Source of the DNA: JAFDVL01 sp031409955
GTDB taxonomy: Bacteria; Acidobacteriota; Blastocatellia; RBC074
DNA length: 64,000 bases
Assembly (NCBI GenBank): GCA_031409955.1
Contig: JANNYF010000112.1
Coordinates: 1 to 64,000, forward strand
Reading direction: 5' to 3'
A model generated the notes under the pieces. The model saw nothing but the letters and a program-made list of their open reading frames with translations, was not told the origin of the DNA and did no database searches. Positions 8,916-19,300 of this stretch are shown here, in pieces. Position 1 is the first letter of the stretch. Every line of letters begins with the position of its first letter. Position numbers and translations under genes: made by a program.

Positions 8916-11384
8916 TTATTCACACCGTAGCGCAATCATCGGCTCCACTTTCGTCGCTCGGCGTGCGGGCAGATAACAGGCCAGCAACGCGACGCTCAGC
9001 AACAACACCGCGATCAAAGCGAACGTCCAGGGATCGGTCGCGCTCACGCCAAACAACAACGTTTTCAGCAACCGGGTCAACGCCAACGAAGCCGCCAAGC
9101 CTATCGTTACGCCCAGCAACACCAACTTCATTCCCTGCCCGATGACCAATTGCAGCACGTCTGCGACCTGTGCGCCGAGCGCCATCCGAAGGCCGATTTC
9201 GTGCGTGCGTTGCGCCACGGAATAGGCCATCACGCTGTAGATACCCACTGCCGCCAACAACAACGCAATGATGCCAAACAAAGCCAGCAACATGGTGTGG
9301 AAACGCGGCTCGGCGACAACCTCGGCAAGCATCGCATCCATCGTTTCGATTTTTGGTGCAGGGATATTTTTGCTCAGCGCCTTGATTTCATTGCGGATCG
9401 CAGCGGTAGCCGTAGCCGCAGGCGCATTCGTGCGCACCAACAATTCTGGTGTTTGCATCGGCCATTGCCAGTACGGCATGTAAATTTCCGGCATGGTGTC
9501 GGCGCTGAGATTCAGCTTCTTTGTATCGGCGACGACGGCGACGATTTCGCTCCACGGCGAGGCTGCCGCAGGATTTGGCCCAGCAGGTTGTCCCGGCGTG
9601 CGGCCTTCCATTGCGAGGCGTTTGCCAACTGCGGTTTCATTGGGAAAATAACGTTTTGCCAAGGTCTCATTGATGATCGTAACGGAGGGCGCTTCAAAGA
9701 TGTCGTGCTCAGTGAAATCCCGACCTTGCAACATCGCAATGCCCATCGTGCGAAAGTAATCGGGCGTGACGCCTTGAAAATTGGCGCGCGGCGTTTCACT
9801 TGGCTGACGCCCCTCAATCAGGATGCCCTGACGCGGCGGCCCTGCGCTACGCGACAACGCACTGACCGCCGCAACGGATTGCACACCCGGTTGCGCTTGC
9901 AGCCGCTGCACCAGTTCGAGCAACGTAACTTGCGGGCGCGTCGTCGTTGGTTGGACCCAGGATGTAAACCCGGAAACCGAAAAATCCAATTTGGTGACCA
10001 GCAAATGATCCGGCTGAAACCCGCGATTGATCGTAATCAGCCGCGCAAAGCTGTTGAGCATCAAGCCTGCGCCCACCAACAAAAGTAAGGATAAGGCGAC
10101 TTCAGCAACAACCAATCCGCTGCGCAGCCGGTTGTGGTGCAGGCCTGTTGTCGCGGCTTTGCTGCCTGCTTTGAGAGCTTCATTCAAATCATGTTTCGTA
10201 GCCTGCAACGCGGGCGCGATGCCACACAACACACTGGTCAACAATGAAACAAGCAAGGTAAACGCCAATGCCCAGGCGTCCAATCGCACGTTCTGCAAGC
10301 GCGGAATCTGCTCGACGCTGATTGCCTTTAAGGCCTCCAGCCCCAACACCGCTAACAGCAGTCCAAGCCCGCCGCCCGCAATTGCCAATAACAAACTTTC
10401 GGTGAGCAGTTGCCGCACGACTTGCCAACGGCTTGCGCCCAACGCCAGGCGAATGACAATTTCTTTTTGCCGCGCCGTCGCCTGCGCTAACGTCAGGTTG
10501 GCGACATTCGCGCACGCAATCAATAACACCGCCGCAATCACGCCCCACAGAATCCACAACGCGGTCGTCAGATTGCGTCCGACCGTTTGTTCCAGCAACG
10601 GCACGACCGCGACGTGTGAGCCGAGATTGAGATTCGGAAACTGTGCTTCAATCCGTGCCTGGATTGCATTCATCTCCGCTTGTGCTTGCTCCCTCGTCAC
10701 GCCCGCTTTGAGCCGCGCCAGCACGGACAACCAATGCCCGCCGCGCCGATCACGCGGGATGCCGTTCCAGCCCGCTGGCAACCAGACTTCGGACTTGCCC
10801 GGAAATTGAAAGCCGGGCGGCATCACACCGACGAGGGTGTAAGCGCGCCTGCCATACGTGTCGAGCGTTACCGTTTGCCCCAGTACATTTTCGTTCCCGG
10901 CAAACTGTCGTTGCCAAAATTCATAGCTGATGACCGCCACGCGATTGCCTTCTCGCTGATCTTCTTCCGGCAAGAACGTGCGGCCTTTGAGTGGCTGCAC
11001 GCCGAGCGTTGGAAACAGGTTTGCTGAAATGTACGAAGCACGAATCTTCTCGCTGCCATCGGCCTGCACAAGATTGAATTCGCTGTCGCCCGTCCAGAAC
11101 GCCAGGTGTTCGAACACACGTTGCTGCGCCTGCCAATCTGCGAGGTTCGGTGGCGTCACCATTTCCTGCTCCATCCCTTTTGGCAGATTGCGCTCCCAGA
11201 GCATCACCAACCGTTCTGGCTCTGCGTAGGGCAGCGGTTTGAGTAACACGCCATTGACGACGCTGAAAATCGCGGTGTTGGCGCCGATGCCGAGTGCGAG
11301 CGTGAAGATTGCGATAGCAGTGAAACCAGGCTGTTTGCGTAACAGGCGCGCACCAAATAACAGGTCTTGCCAAAATGTTTCCAA
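8916..11384 (-). CDS. ADOP-family permease (MacB/FtsX-like), no prefix domain
   Basis: An 822-residue inner-membrane protein with the same layout as the other two ADOPs: N-terminal ARLLRKQPGFTAIAIFTLALG helix, MacB-like core, FtsX block with LLIACANVANLTLAQATARQKE, a second core, and a second FtsX block ending PARRATKVEPMIALRCE. It starts with TTG, supported by AAAGGAGG six bases upstream. It lacks the PadR-linked prefix seen in ADOP1. It is last in a same-strand run with ADOP3 and the serine hydrolase. No partner ATPase is adjacent; the solo ATPase at 31245-31919 is one candidate within the window. Transported substrate is unknown. Confidence 0.88.
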   Translation of the reverse strand: METFWQDLLFGARLLRKQPGFTAIAIFTLALGIGANTAIFSVVNGVLLKPLPYAEPERLVMLWERNLPKGMEQEMVTPPNLADWQAQQRVFEHLAFWTGDSEFNLVQADGSEKIRASYISANLFPTLGVQPLKGRTFLPEEDQREGNRVAVISYEFWQRQFAGNENVLGQTVTLDTYGRRAYTLVGVMPPGFQFPGKSEVWLPAGWNGIPRDRRGGHWLSVLARLKAGVTREQAQAEMNAIQARIEAQFPNLNLGSHVAVVPLLEQTVGRNLTTALWILWGVIAAVLLIACANVANLTLAQATARQKEIVIRLALGASRWQVVRQLLTESLLLAIAGGGLGLLLAVLGLEALKAISVEQIPRLQNVRLDAWALAFTLLVSLLTSVLCGIAPALQATKHDLNEALKAGSKAATTGLHHNRLRSGLVVAEVALSLLLLVGAGLMLNSFARLITINRGFQPDHLLVTKLDFSVSGFTSWVQPTTTRPQVTLLELVQRLQAQPGVQSVAAVSALSRSAGPPRQGILIEGRQPSETPRANFQGVTPDYFRTMGIAMLQGRDFTEHDIFEAPSVTIINETLAKRYFPNETAVGKRLAMEGRTPGQPAGPNPAAASPWSEIVAVVADTKKLNLSADTMPEIYMPYWQWPMQTPELLVRTNAPAATATAAIRNEIKALSKNIPAPKIETMDAMLAEVVAEPRFHTMLLALFGIIALLLAAVGIYSVMAYSVAQRTHEIGLRMALGAQVADVLQLVIGQGMKLVLLGVTIGLAASLALTRLLKTLLFGVSATDPWTFALIAVLLLSVALLACYLPARRATKVEPMIALRCE

Positions 11385-11399
11385 GTGTAGCCTCCTTTG

Positions 11400-11690
11400 T
11401 TATCGCCCCAACAGCCTGGTCACTGTCTTGCCTCCAAAACTGGAGGCCGCAACGTCCAGCTTGCCGTCTCGGTTGACGTCTCCGGTAGCGAGGTGGAAAG
11501 CACCAGGGCCAGCGCGAAATGGTGAACCCGGCGCGGGCGCAAATCCAGTTTTGCCGTTGAGCAGCACAGTGACGCTGTCCACAGTCGCCACAATCAGCAT
11601 TAGACGGAGTCGCCCCGCATTTTCTTCCCGGTTCTTTTCCTGCTCAAAAATCTTTCGCAGCGCCGCAGAGGATGGCGGGCTGAGGAGCAA
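11400..11690 (-). pseudogene. FG-GAP/VCBS-repeat protein remnant
   Basis: The 96-codon frame is only protein-like in its second half. There VTVLLNGKTGFAPAPGSPF is followed by LATGDVNRDGKLDVAASSFGG and ends VTRLLGR. This matches one and a half FG-GAP/VCBS repeats of secreted beta-propeller proteins, whose normal length is several hundred residues. The upstream half shows no similarity to such repeats. I read it as a decayed 3' end left beside ADOP2. The matching remnant at 185-300 ends with almost the same residues. A functional mini-protein is unlikely: no signal peptide is visible. Confidence 0.55.
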
Positions 11691-11772
11691 AGGCGGGCTT
11701 CACGTTTGCCCTACGGCCCTTCGTTCTGCCCTCTTATTTCTATTAGCTTATTGCTACGGAGACGGGCTGAAT

Positions 11773-12996
11773 TCAAACCATCCAAAACAAAAACGCGGCG
11801 TGATCGCGCCCTGTCACTTGCGCGACGATGCGTTGCCAGAGCTTGTGACCGTTCGAGCCATTCGTCAGCACAACGACACCAGATCGTTGCAGTGGATCAC
11901 CAAACATAAAGGTTTTCCAATTGCCGTTGTCGCCCCAATGCCAGAAGCAGTTGCGCCCGCCTTCGCTTTCCAAGCCAAGCCCCAAGCCCCAGGCAATTGC
12001 GCGGTTGATTTTGATTTGTGGCGTCAGCATTGCTTGGCGTGTCGCTTCGCTCAAGCTGTGCTTATCCTGCGGCGCTTTGTCCAGGAGTCGAAGCATGAAT
12101 TGCGCGTATTCCGGCGCAGTGGTGAGGAGGCTTGCGGCACTGTTGGGCGTCATGAAATTGGGGAAGGGCGGCAAGTCCGGCAGAACTTCCTGCATTGCAC
12201 GTACCAAGTCTTCGTAACGCCACGACGCCATCGGCTTATTCCATTGCCGGGCTAAATCCTGAAACTTCTGCCGCTGTTGCGCATTGCCGAAGGCGGAAGG
12301 AAAGCCGAGCGAACTGTGACCGGCGGCGAAGTAGGGTTCGTGTTCGGGCTGGCGAAGGTAGCTGCTGCGCTTCATCCCCAACGGGTTCAGCACGCGCTCG
12401 CGCATCACGTCTTCAAAGCCGCGCCCGGCAATCTGTTCGACCACGCGTTGCAGCAGAAAGAAGCCTTCGCCCGAATAGGAAAACTTCTCGCCGGGATTAA
12501 ACGCAAACTGCAATTGACTCCCTTTGGCAAACCGCCAGTTTTGCCAGCCCGTCGAATGCGTCAACGCGTGCCGTGCCGTGATTTGCTTGGTGCGCGGGTC
12601 TTCGGGTAAATCGGCGGCGGGCAAATAACTGACTAAAGGGCGATCCAGATCAATCAACTTCTCTTCGCGCATTTTCAAGACAGCATAAGTAAACACGGGC
12701 TTGCTGAGCGAAGCAGCAGGGAAAATCGTGTCTGCGTCTACGGGCGCTTTTGTGTTTGCGTCTCGGACACCAAAGCCACGTACCCAGGCAACCTTGCCGT
12801 CTTTGATAAGTGCGATGGAAAGCCCCGGCACATTGGCGAGTTCCATCATCTGTGGCAGGCGCGCCAGAAATCCTTCCGACAACGTGCCCGCAGGCGGTTT
12901 TGTTTGCCTTGCCCGCACCGGAGAAGCAGCGGCAGAAGTCAGCAATAGAGCGCTGGCCTGTTTGAGAAAGCGGCGGCGCGGTCGTTTCTGAATCAT
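11773..12996 (-). CDS. Beta-lactamase-family serine hydrolase (class C/esterase type), exported
   Basis: A 407-residue protein of the beta-lactamase/penicillin-binding fold. An N-terminal RPRRRFLKQASALLL motif looks like a twin-arginine signal. S96-L-S-K99 is the nucleophile motif, YSGEG near residue 175 is the Tyr motif, and HWGDNG near residue 370 stands for the KTG-like H-x-G motif of esterase members. This family covers D-aminopeptidases, esterases and class C lactamases; antibiotic hydrolysis is not implied. ATG 12996 was chosen because AAAGGA lies 8 nt upstream. It starts 12 bp after the ADOP3 stop, so they are probably one transcript. Confidence 0.85.
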   Translation of the reverse strand: MIQKRPRRRFLKQASALLLTSAAASPVRARQTKPPAGTLSEGFLARLPQMMELANVPGLSIALIKDGKVAWVRGFGVRDANTKAPVDADTIFPAASLSKPVFTYAVLKMREEKLIDLDRPLVSYLPAADLPEDPRTKQITARHALTHSTGWQNWRFAKGSQLQFAFNPGEKFSYSGEGFFLLQRVVEQIAGRGFEDVMRERVLNPLGMKRSSYLRQPEHEPYFAAGHSSLGFPSAFGNAQQRQKFQDLARQWNKPMASWRYEDLVRAMQEVLPDLPPFPNFMTPNSAASLLTTAPEYAQFMLRLLDKAPQDKHSLSEATRQAMLTPQIKINRAIAWGLGLGLESEGGRNCFWHWGDNGNWKTFMFGDPLQRSGVVVLTNGSNGHKLWQRIVAQVTGRDHAAFLFWMV

Positions 12997-13008
12997 CTTC
13001 AATTCCTT

Positions 13009-15609
13009 TCATTCGCAACGAAGCGCAATCATCGGATCAACTTTCGTTGCCCGTCGCGCGGGAATATAACAAGCGATCAACGCGACAATCGTCAACAACA
13101 CCGCGATCACGCCGTAGGTCAGCGGATCGGAGAGCTTCACGCCATAGAGCATCTTCGAGAGTTGCATCCAACTTTCCAGATATTTTGTCAGCAAGTATGC
13201 GCCGCCTAAGCCCAGCATGACGCCAATCACGGTCAACACCATGCCCTGCTTAATGACCATCTTCAGCACATTGCTTTGGGTTGCGCCGAGCGCCATGCGA
13301 ATGCCGATTTCGTGCGTGCGCTGCGAGACGGCGTAGGCCATCACGCCAAACAATCCGATGGACGCGAGTTGTTGCGCGAGCAGGCCGAACAGCGTCATCA
13401 GCTTGGCAAACAGCCGTTCCATTCGCAGTGTCTCGTCGGCCTGTTCGATTTGCGTTTTGATGTTGTTGAGCGGCAGGTTCGCATCTACCTCCTTGATGGC
13501 CTGACGAACAGCAGCCACCGCGGCAGTCGGATCGCCAGCCGTACGCACCTCCATCGTTGCGCTGCTCATCGAACGCAGTTCCTGTCGCCAGGACGAATAG
13601 GCTGTGGGCGGGACATCGTCGCGCTGGCGGGTGTATTTCGCATCTTTGACGAGGCCGATGATTTCGATCTCGTCGGGCTTCTTGGGATCGAAGGTGAAGC
13701 GTTTGCCGACGGGGTTTTCATTGGGGAAATATTTAGTGGCAAAGGTTTGATTGACGACGACAACTTTAGGCGATTTGGCGTCATCCTGTGGTTTGAATGT
13801 GCGTCCGACCAGCAGCGGAATTTCCATCGCCTCCAGAAAGTTTTCGCGTACCTGATGAATGTACCCTTCGCCGCTCTCTTTGATCCGCCCTTCGGAATCC
13901 GGGGCGGCGGCCAGGGCACTGCGCAGAAAGACGCTACGCGAACTTGATCCCTGGGCCAGCAAGGTCATCCGCGAGAACGTAACCGCCTGTACGCCGGGCA
14001 GGGCTTCGAGGCGTTCGGTCATCTGCTCATAAAGTTGCGTTAGCTTTTCGTCTTTGTAACCGATCAGTCCCGGCTGGATGCCGAACAACAACAGATTCTG
14101 CGTGTTGAAGCCCGGCTCCACACGTTGCAGATTCAGCAGCGTGCGCACAAACAGTCCCGCCCCTACCAACAGCAATAAGGACAGCGCCACTTGCAACACA
14201 ACCAAGCCACGACTGAGCAGCGACCGCGTGGCAGCACTTGAACCACGCCCGCTGTCTTTGAGTGTCGGCGTCAAATCTACGTTGGTCGCACGCCACGCCG
14301 GAGCCAGCCCAAAGACGATTCCCGTCAATAACGACAAGGCCATCGTGACCCCCAGCACACGCCAGTTGAGCTGCGGTTCCAAGGCTCGCATTCCGCGTCC
14401 GCCCCAATCGTTCACCGCTAGCAAGCCATCTTTGATCCACAGCGCAAACACAATCCCCAGCGCTCCGCCGACGGCAGAGAGCAAGACACTTTCGGTCAGC
14501 AACTGCCGGATCAAGCGCCAGCGGCTTGCGCCCAGAGCCAGCCGCACACCGATTTCTTTTTGCCGCCCCGACGCACGCGATAGCAGCAAATTCGCTACGT
14601 TCGCGCAGGCGATCAACAGCACTAGCCCGACCACACCCAGCAGCAGGTAAAGCGAGGGCGCATAATATTGCCGCGAATTCATTTCGCCCCGTGCGCCGGG
14701 ATCGAGGTAAAGGTGCGGATATTGTTTTGGGTCTAAAGTATTGATGGCGTTTCCGCCCGTCGCTTGCGCCTGCGCTTGCCGCGCGCTGCGATGCTCCACG
14801 ACCGATTGGTGAAACGCATTCTCCAACTGCGCGCGCGCCTGCTCCGCCGTCGCACCCGGTTTCAATCGCCCCATCAAACGCAGCCACCAACTGCCCGCGC
14901 CGTTCAGGCTTGAGCGCTGACGGTCTACGTGAAGTTGCGGTTCCCAGGCAATCGGAATCGTTACATCCTGCGTCGAGCCAATATCCATCGTGCCGTCGAA
15001 ACCCGATGGCGTAACGCCAATGATGGTGAACGAGACGTTGTTGAGATTGATCTGTTTGCCCGCCACCGCTGTGTCGCCGCCGAAGCGCTGCTGCCAGTAA
15101 CGATAACTGAGGACAGCCACCGGGCTGGCCAACGCCTTGTCGTCTTCGTCAGTCAACAAACGACCAACCAATGGCTGCACACCCAGGCCGATAAAATAGT
15201 TACCCGACACCGCTTGCCCGCTGGCTACATCGGCCTGCCCATCGGCGCTGACGTTCAGCCCTACATTGCCGAAAGCGATGATGTCCGAGAGCGGGCTTTG
15301 TTGTGCGCGCATACTTTGATAGCTCTGATAGGGGAACGAAGTCATCGTACGATTGCCCGCCTCATCCGTGCGCGAGTTGCCGTTGTAACTGCCGACACTG
15401 AATTCGCGCGGGGCGACCGAGCGGAACAGCACCAGCCGCTCCGGTTCCTTGACTGGCAACATCTTCAGCAACATCGCGTCCACAATGCTGAAGAGTGCCG
15501 TGTTCGCACCGATGCCAAGCGCCAGTGAAAGCACCGCAATTGCCGTGAGGCCTTTTTGCTTGAGTAACATGCGCACGCCGTAGCGCAGGTCTTGTAAGAG
15601 GGTTTGCAT
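13009..15609 (-). CDS. ADOP-family permease (MacB/FtsX-like), no prefix domain
   Basis: An 866-residue member of the same family as the genes at 340 and 8916. It has the MLLKQKGLTAIAVLSLALGIG first helix, a longer first extracytoplasmic core, FtsX block LLIACANVANLLLSRASGRQKE, a second core, and final FtsX block ending PARRATKVDPMIALRCE. The RBS is AGGA at 7 nt. It lies downstream of the small NTF2-like gene across a heptamer repeat, and 12 bp upstream of the serine hydrolase. No PadR gene is next to it. Function is presumed envelope transport or mechanotransmission, with an ATPase encoded elsewhere. Confidence 0.88.
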   Translation of the reverse strand: MQTLLQDLRYGVRMLLKQKGLTAIAVLSLALGIGANTALFSIVDAMLLKMLPVKEPERLVLFRSVAPREFSVGSYNGNSRTDEAGNRTMTSFPYQSYQSMRAQQSPLSDIIAFGNVGLNVSADGQADVASGQAVSGNYFIGLGVQPLVGRLLTDEDDKALASPVAVLSYRYWQQRFGGDTAVAGKQINLNNVSFTIIGVTPSGFDGTMDIGSTQDVTIPIAWEPQLHVDRQRSSLNGAGSWWLRLMGRLKPGATAEQARAQLENAFHQSVVEHRSARQAQAQATGGNAINTLDPKQYPHLYLDPGARGEMNSRQYYAPSLYLLLGVVGLVLLIACANVANLLLSRASGRQKEIGVRLALGASRWRLIRQLLTESVLLSAVGGALGIVFALWIKDGLLAVNDWGGRGMRALEPQLNWRVLGVTMALSLLTGIVFGLAPAWRATNVDLTPTLKDSGRGSSAATRSLLSRGLVVLQVALSLLLLVGAGLFVRTLLNLQRVEPGFNTQNLLLFGIQPGLIGYKDEKLTQLYEQMTERLEALPGVQAVTFSRMTLLAQGSSSRSVFLRSALAAAPDSEGRIKESGEGYIHQVRENFLEAMEIPLLVGRTFKPQDDAKSPKVVVVNQTFATKYFPNENPVGKRFTFDPKKPDEIEIIGLVKDAKYTRQRDDVPPTAYSSWRQELRSMSSATMEVRTAGDPTAAVAAVRQAIKEVDANLPLNNIKTQIEQADETLRMERLFAKLMTLFGLLAQQLASIGLFGVMAYAVSQRTHEIGIRMALGATQSNVLKMVIKQGMVLTVIGVMLGLGGAYLLTKYLESWMQLSKMLYGVKLSDPLTYGVIAVLLTIVALIACYIPARRATKVDPMIALRCE

Positions 15610-15625
15610 AAATTTTCCTGAAAAG

Positions 15626-15700
15626 GTTGTCAGTTGTCAGTAGTCAGTTGTCAGCAGAAAACCGAAGGCTACCGACAACTGACTACTGACTACTACCGAC
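15626..15700. repeat. Heptamer-based hairpin repeat (TCAGTTG/TCAGTAG units)
   Basis: 15626-15654 is a tandem of TCAGTTG-type 7-mers; 15669-15700 is its imperfect reverse complement. The right arm overlaps the last codons and stop (15695-15693) of the NTF2-like gene, so the repeat contributes the protein's C-terminus. Confidence 0.75.
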
Positions 15701-16130
15701 TTTGCCATAGCACGTTGATGATTTTCCATTTGCCGTCGTATTTGGCGAGATGGAAATAATCTGTCCCCCATTGCGCCACCAGCTTGGCCGAAGCGGTTTG
15801 ATCCTGCACGTCAAAGATGGTGATTTCTTTCGGCGCGGTGGCGGGCAACTTGCCGTCTTTGTTCCAGGTCTTGGCCACTTCGATCAGTTTCTCGTAACTC
15901 ATCCTCCCTGCTGAATAGGTGGGCTTATTCTCTGGACGATAAAAACCAACCTTCGCCAACTCAGGATGCACGCTGCGTTCGATGCGTGAGGGATCAACGT
16001 TGTAGACGCCTTCGACGTAATCCAACACGGCTTGGCGGACAGCTTCTTTATCGTCCGCTGACCGCACGTTTGCGAGTAAAAACGGTACGACCAACAAGAT
16101 CGTCGCCGTAAACAAAAGTAGTTTTTTCAT
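15693..16130 (-). CDS. Putative lumazine-binding / NTF2-like secreted protein
   Basis: A 145-residue exported protein. It has a signal peptide (MKKLLLFTATILLVVPFLLANVRS), then a SnoaL/NTF2-like domain as found in Lumazine_bd_2 proteins: AVRQAVLDYVEGVYNVDPSRIERSVHPELAK, a YEKLIEV helix, then paired strands ITIFDVQDQTASAKLVAQWG and WKIINVLWQSR. No catalytic residues can be assigned. ATG 16130 was chosen because GGAGGAG lies about 7 nt upstream and the signal peptide starts there. It heads the run leading into ADOP3, and the 34-nt palindromic motif lies 113 bp upstream. Confidence 0.82.
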   Translation of the reverse strand: MKKLLLFTATILLVVPFLLANVRSADDKEAVRQAVLDYVEGVYNVDPSRIERSVHPELAKVGFYRPENKPTYSAGRMSYEKLIEVAKTWNKDGKLPATAPKEITIFDVQDQTASAKLVAQWGTDYFHLAKYDGKWKIINVLWQSR

Positions 16131-16242
16131 TTTGGTCTCCTCCGAATTGTGAATAGAAATCGAAGGGAGAAACCCAAATCGCGTGCCAGAGGCTAAGTGG
16201 TGGAATTGGAAGAGATGACGGATTGCGCCTTGCTCCGGGTTG

Positions 16243-16276
16243 TTCGCTTTTGGGATGGGATTGTCCCACAAATGGG
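16243..16276. promoter_or_regulatory. Palindromic motif, copy 1 (operator candidate)
   Basis: TTCGCTTTTGGGA, 8 nt, then TCCCACAAATGGG, which keeps 9 of 13 bases of the copy-2 half-site. It sits between the divergent NTF2-like gene and hybrid kinase gene. The same layout recurs at 29803 and 32118. Operator or repeat element cannot be told apart from sequence. Confidence 0.45.
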
Positions 16277-16386
16277 ACATGGAAAATGTTGTCGGAATTC
16301 TGCCGATAAATGCTATATTACCTCGCCCGCTCTGCCCGCCCCTGCCCTTCATTCCCGGAACACCCAGTTAAAGAAACCTGTCCCCA

Positions 16387-19300
16387 ATGTCTCTGTTTAT
16401 GAATCAGTCTGTCTGGCGGAAGAGCTTGTACACTGCGTTTGTACTGGCGTCTCTGCTTCTTTCCACGGCCATTGGCCAGTCAAATTCTTCTCCTCTCTTA
16501 AATAATGACGCGCCGCAATTTGTGCGCGATGTGTGGACAGAACAACAGGGATTGCCCAGCAATTCTATCCAAAAGTTTCTGAAAACCAGCGACGGCTATT
16601 TGTGGATCGGAACGCAGGAAGGATTGGCGCGCTTTGATGGTGTCAATTTCACGCGCTGGACTGAACGCCAGCAATACGCCAATCGCAACCTCACCGTGAT
16701 TGCTCTGTGCGAATCCAGAGACGGAAGTATTTGGTTCGGCACAAAAGGCGGATTGAATCGCTGGAAGGACGGGGCCATTACGAACTTCACTGAGCCAGAC
16801 GGATTGCTCAGCGAATACATTCAGGACGTGCGCGAAGACCTGCGCGGCGTGTTGTGGATCGCCACCAACAAGGGGCTGTGCAGTTATTCCAACGGGCAAT
16901 TCAAGACGCATTCGCTGGGGCTGGAAAAGCTGAACAGTGAAGAGAATGAGGCGAACACGCTGCTCACGCGCCGCGACGGCAGCCTGTGGATTGGCACGAA
17001 GCAGGGCGTCCTGAGCCTGAAAGAAGAACGCTTGACCTCGCTCACCACGAAAGATGGATTGCTGTCGGATGACATCACCACTTTGTACGAAGACCACCTT
17101 GGCAATTTGTGGATCGGCAGTAAGGGCGGCATCAATAAATACAGCCACGGGCAACTGACTTCGTACACCACCGCTGACGGATTGCTGAGTAACGATGTGC
17201 GCGGCATTACCGAAGACACCATCGGACGCCTTTGGGTAGCAACGTGGAACGGCGTGAATTATCTGATGAATGGTCAGTGGTATAGCTATTCGATGCAGGA
17301 TGGTTTGCCCGCCAACGAAGTGTGGGACATTCACGCCGACGCGGAAGGCAGCATCTGGATTGGCACTGACACGGATGGGTTGGCGCGGTTGCGCCCCGCA
17401 CGCATCAACCTATTGCTCACACAAGAACAGTTGCTGGGGCATCGCACCTCGGCTCTATATCAAGCGCGCGACGGCAGCCAATGGATCGGCTTGGGTGATG
17501 ACCGGGGGCTGGGGCATCTGAAAGACGGCAACCTGACGATTTACACCACGCAACATGGCTTGCCGGATAACACCATAATATCGTTGCACGAGGCCAAAGA
17601 CGGCAGCCTGTGGATTGGCACGCGGCTCGGTTTGGGGAGGCTACGTGACGGACGATTTGCGGCCTGGAAAAAGATGAATGCGCTGCGCGGGGATTGGCTG
17701 CTGGACGATCACATCCTTTCGATAACGGAAGACCGGCAAGGCGGCATGTGGTTTGGCACCGGATATGGGTTGACGTATTTCAAAGACGAACAATTCAAGA
17801 CCTATCTGATGTCTGATGGATTGCCGCACAACAACATCCGCGCGGTGCTGTGCGCGCGCGATGGCAGCCTTTGGGCAGCCACCTATCGCGGGGGATTGAG
17901 TCGTTTTCAGAATGGGCGGTTTACGAACTACACAACCGCGCAAGGCCTCTCGGTCAATTACCTGCACACGTTGTATGAAGACAAAGAAGGAACGCTGTGG
18001 ATCGGCACGAACGGCGGCGGATTGAATCAGCTTCGGAATGGCAGGATCACAGCGTTCACCACCGCGCAGGGCTTAACCGACGATCAAGTGCTGCAAATCC
18101 TGGACGACGATCACGGCTGGCTGTGGGTGGCATCGTTGCGCGGCATCGCGCGGTACACCAAAAAGCAGTTTGAAGAATTCGCCCAAGGCAAAATCAAAAC
18201 GCTCACGCCAATTTTCAGTGGCGTCCCCGAAGGCTTGCCCAGCGGCGGCATCACGGGCGGCGCGCAACCGATTGGCGTGAAGTCGCCGGATGGCAAGTTA
18301 TGGTTTTCGAGCGGGAAAGGGTTGGTCTGGCTCAACGCCCGTCAATTCACGACCAACACGCTGATTCCGCCCGTCTTTATTGAGCAATTAGTGGTAGATA
18401 AAAAAGAATTGCGTCCGGCGGCGAATCTCATCCTTGCGCCCGGCAGCCGCGATCTGGAATTTCACTTTTCGTGTTTGAGCATGCTGGTTCCGGCCAACGT
18501 CAAATTCAAATACAAACTCATTGGCTTCGATCAGGATTGGGTGGATGCGGGCACGCGACGCACCGCCTATTACACCAATTTGCCGCCCGGCGAATATCAA
18601 TTCAAAGTGATTGCGTGCAATAACGACGGGGGTTGGAACACCAGCGGGGCCACCCTTGACTTGCAACTAAGGCCGCGTTTTTACCAGACCTCATGGTTCT
18701 ACTGGTGCGCGGCAATCTTGCTCATCGCGCTGAGCCTTGGCGGCTACAAATGGCGCGTCCGGCAACTGGTGCTGAGCGAAAAGCTGCTGACCGAACGCGT
18801 CGAGCAACGCACCGTCGAGTTACAACATGAAATCGGCGAACGCAAATTGGTCGAGATTGAATTGCAACGCGCCAAAGACTCGGCAGAACAAGCTAGTCGG
18901 GCGAAAAGTGAATTCCTGGCGAATATGTCGCACGAAATTCGCACGCCGATGAACGCGGTCATCGGAATGACTTCGCTCTTGCTGGACACGCCGCTGGAAA
19001 CGGAACAGCGAGAATTTATCGAGACCGTCCGCAGCAGCGGCGAGACGTTGTTGACGCTCATCAACGACATTCTGGACTTCTCGAAAATCGAAAGCCGCAA
19101 GCTGGACATCGAACATCACCCGTTCGATTTGCGCTCCTGCATCGAAGACGCGCTGGATTTATTTGTACTGAAGGTGGCAGAAAAACAACTCGATCTGGCG
19201 GCAGACATTCCGCCCGCTGTGCCGCAAACCGTGCTCGGTGACGTCACACGCCTGCGCCAGATCATCGTGAACCTCGTCAGCAACGCGGTGAAGTTCACGG

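Noticed and set aside
11773..12996. Antibiotic-resistance beta-lactamase
   Set aside because: The SxxK, Tyr and HxG motifs fit the wider serine-hydrolase/esterase family; nothing indicates lactam substrates.
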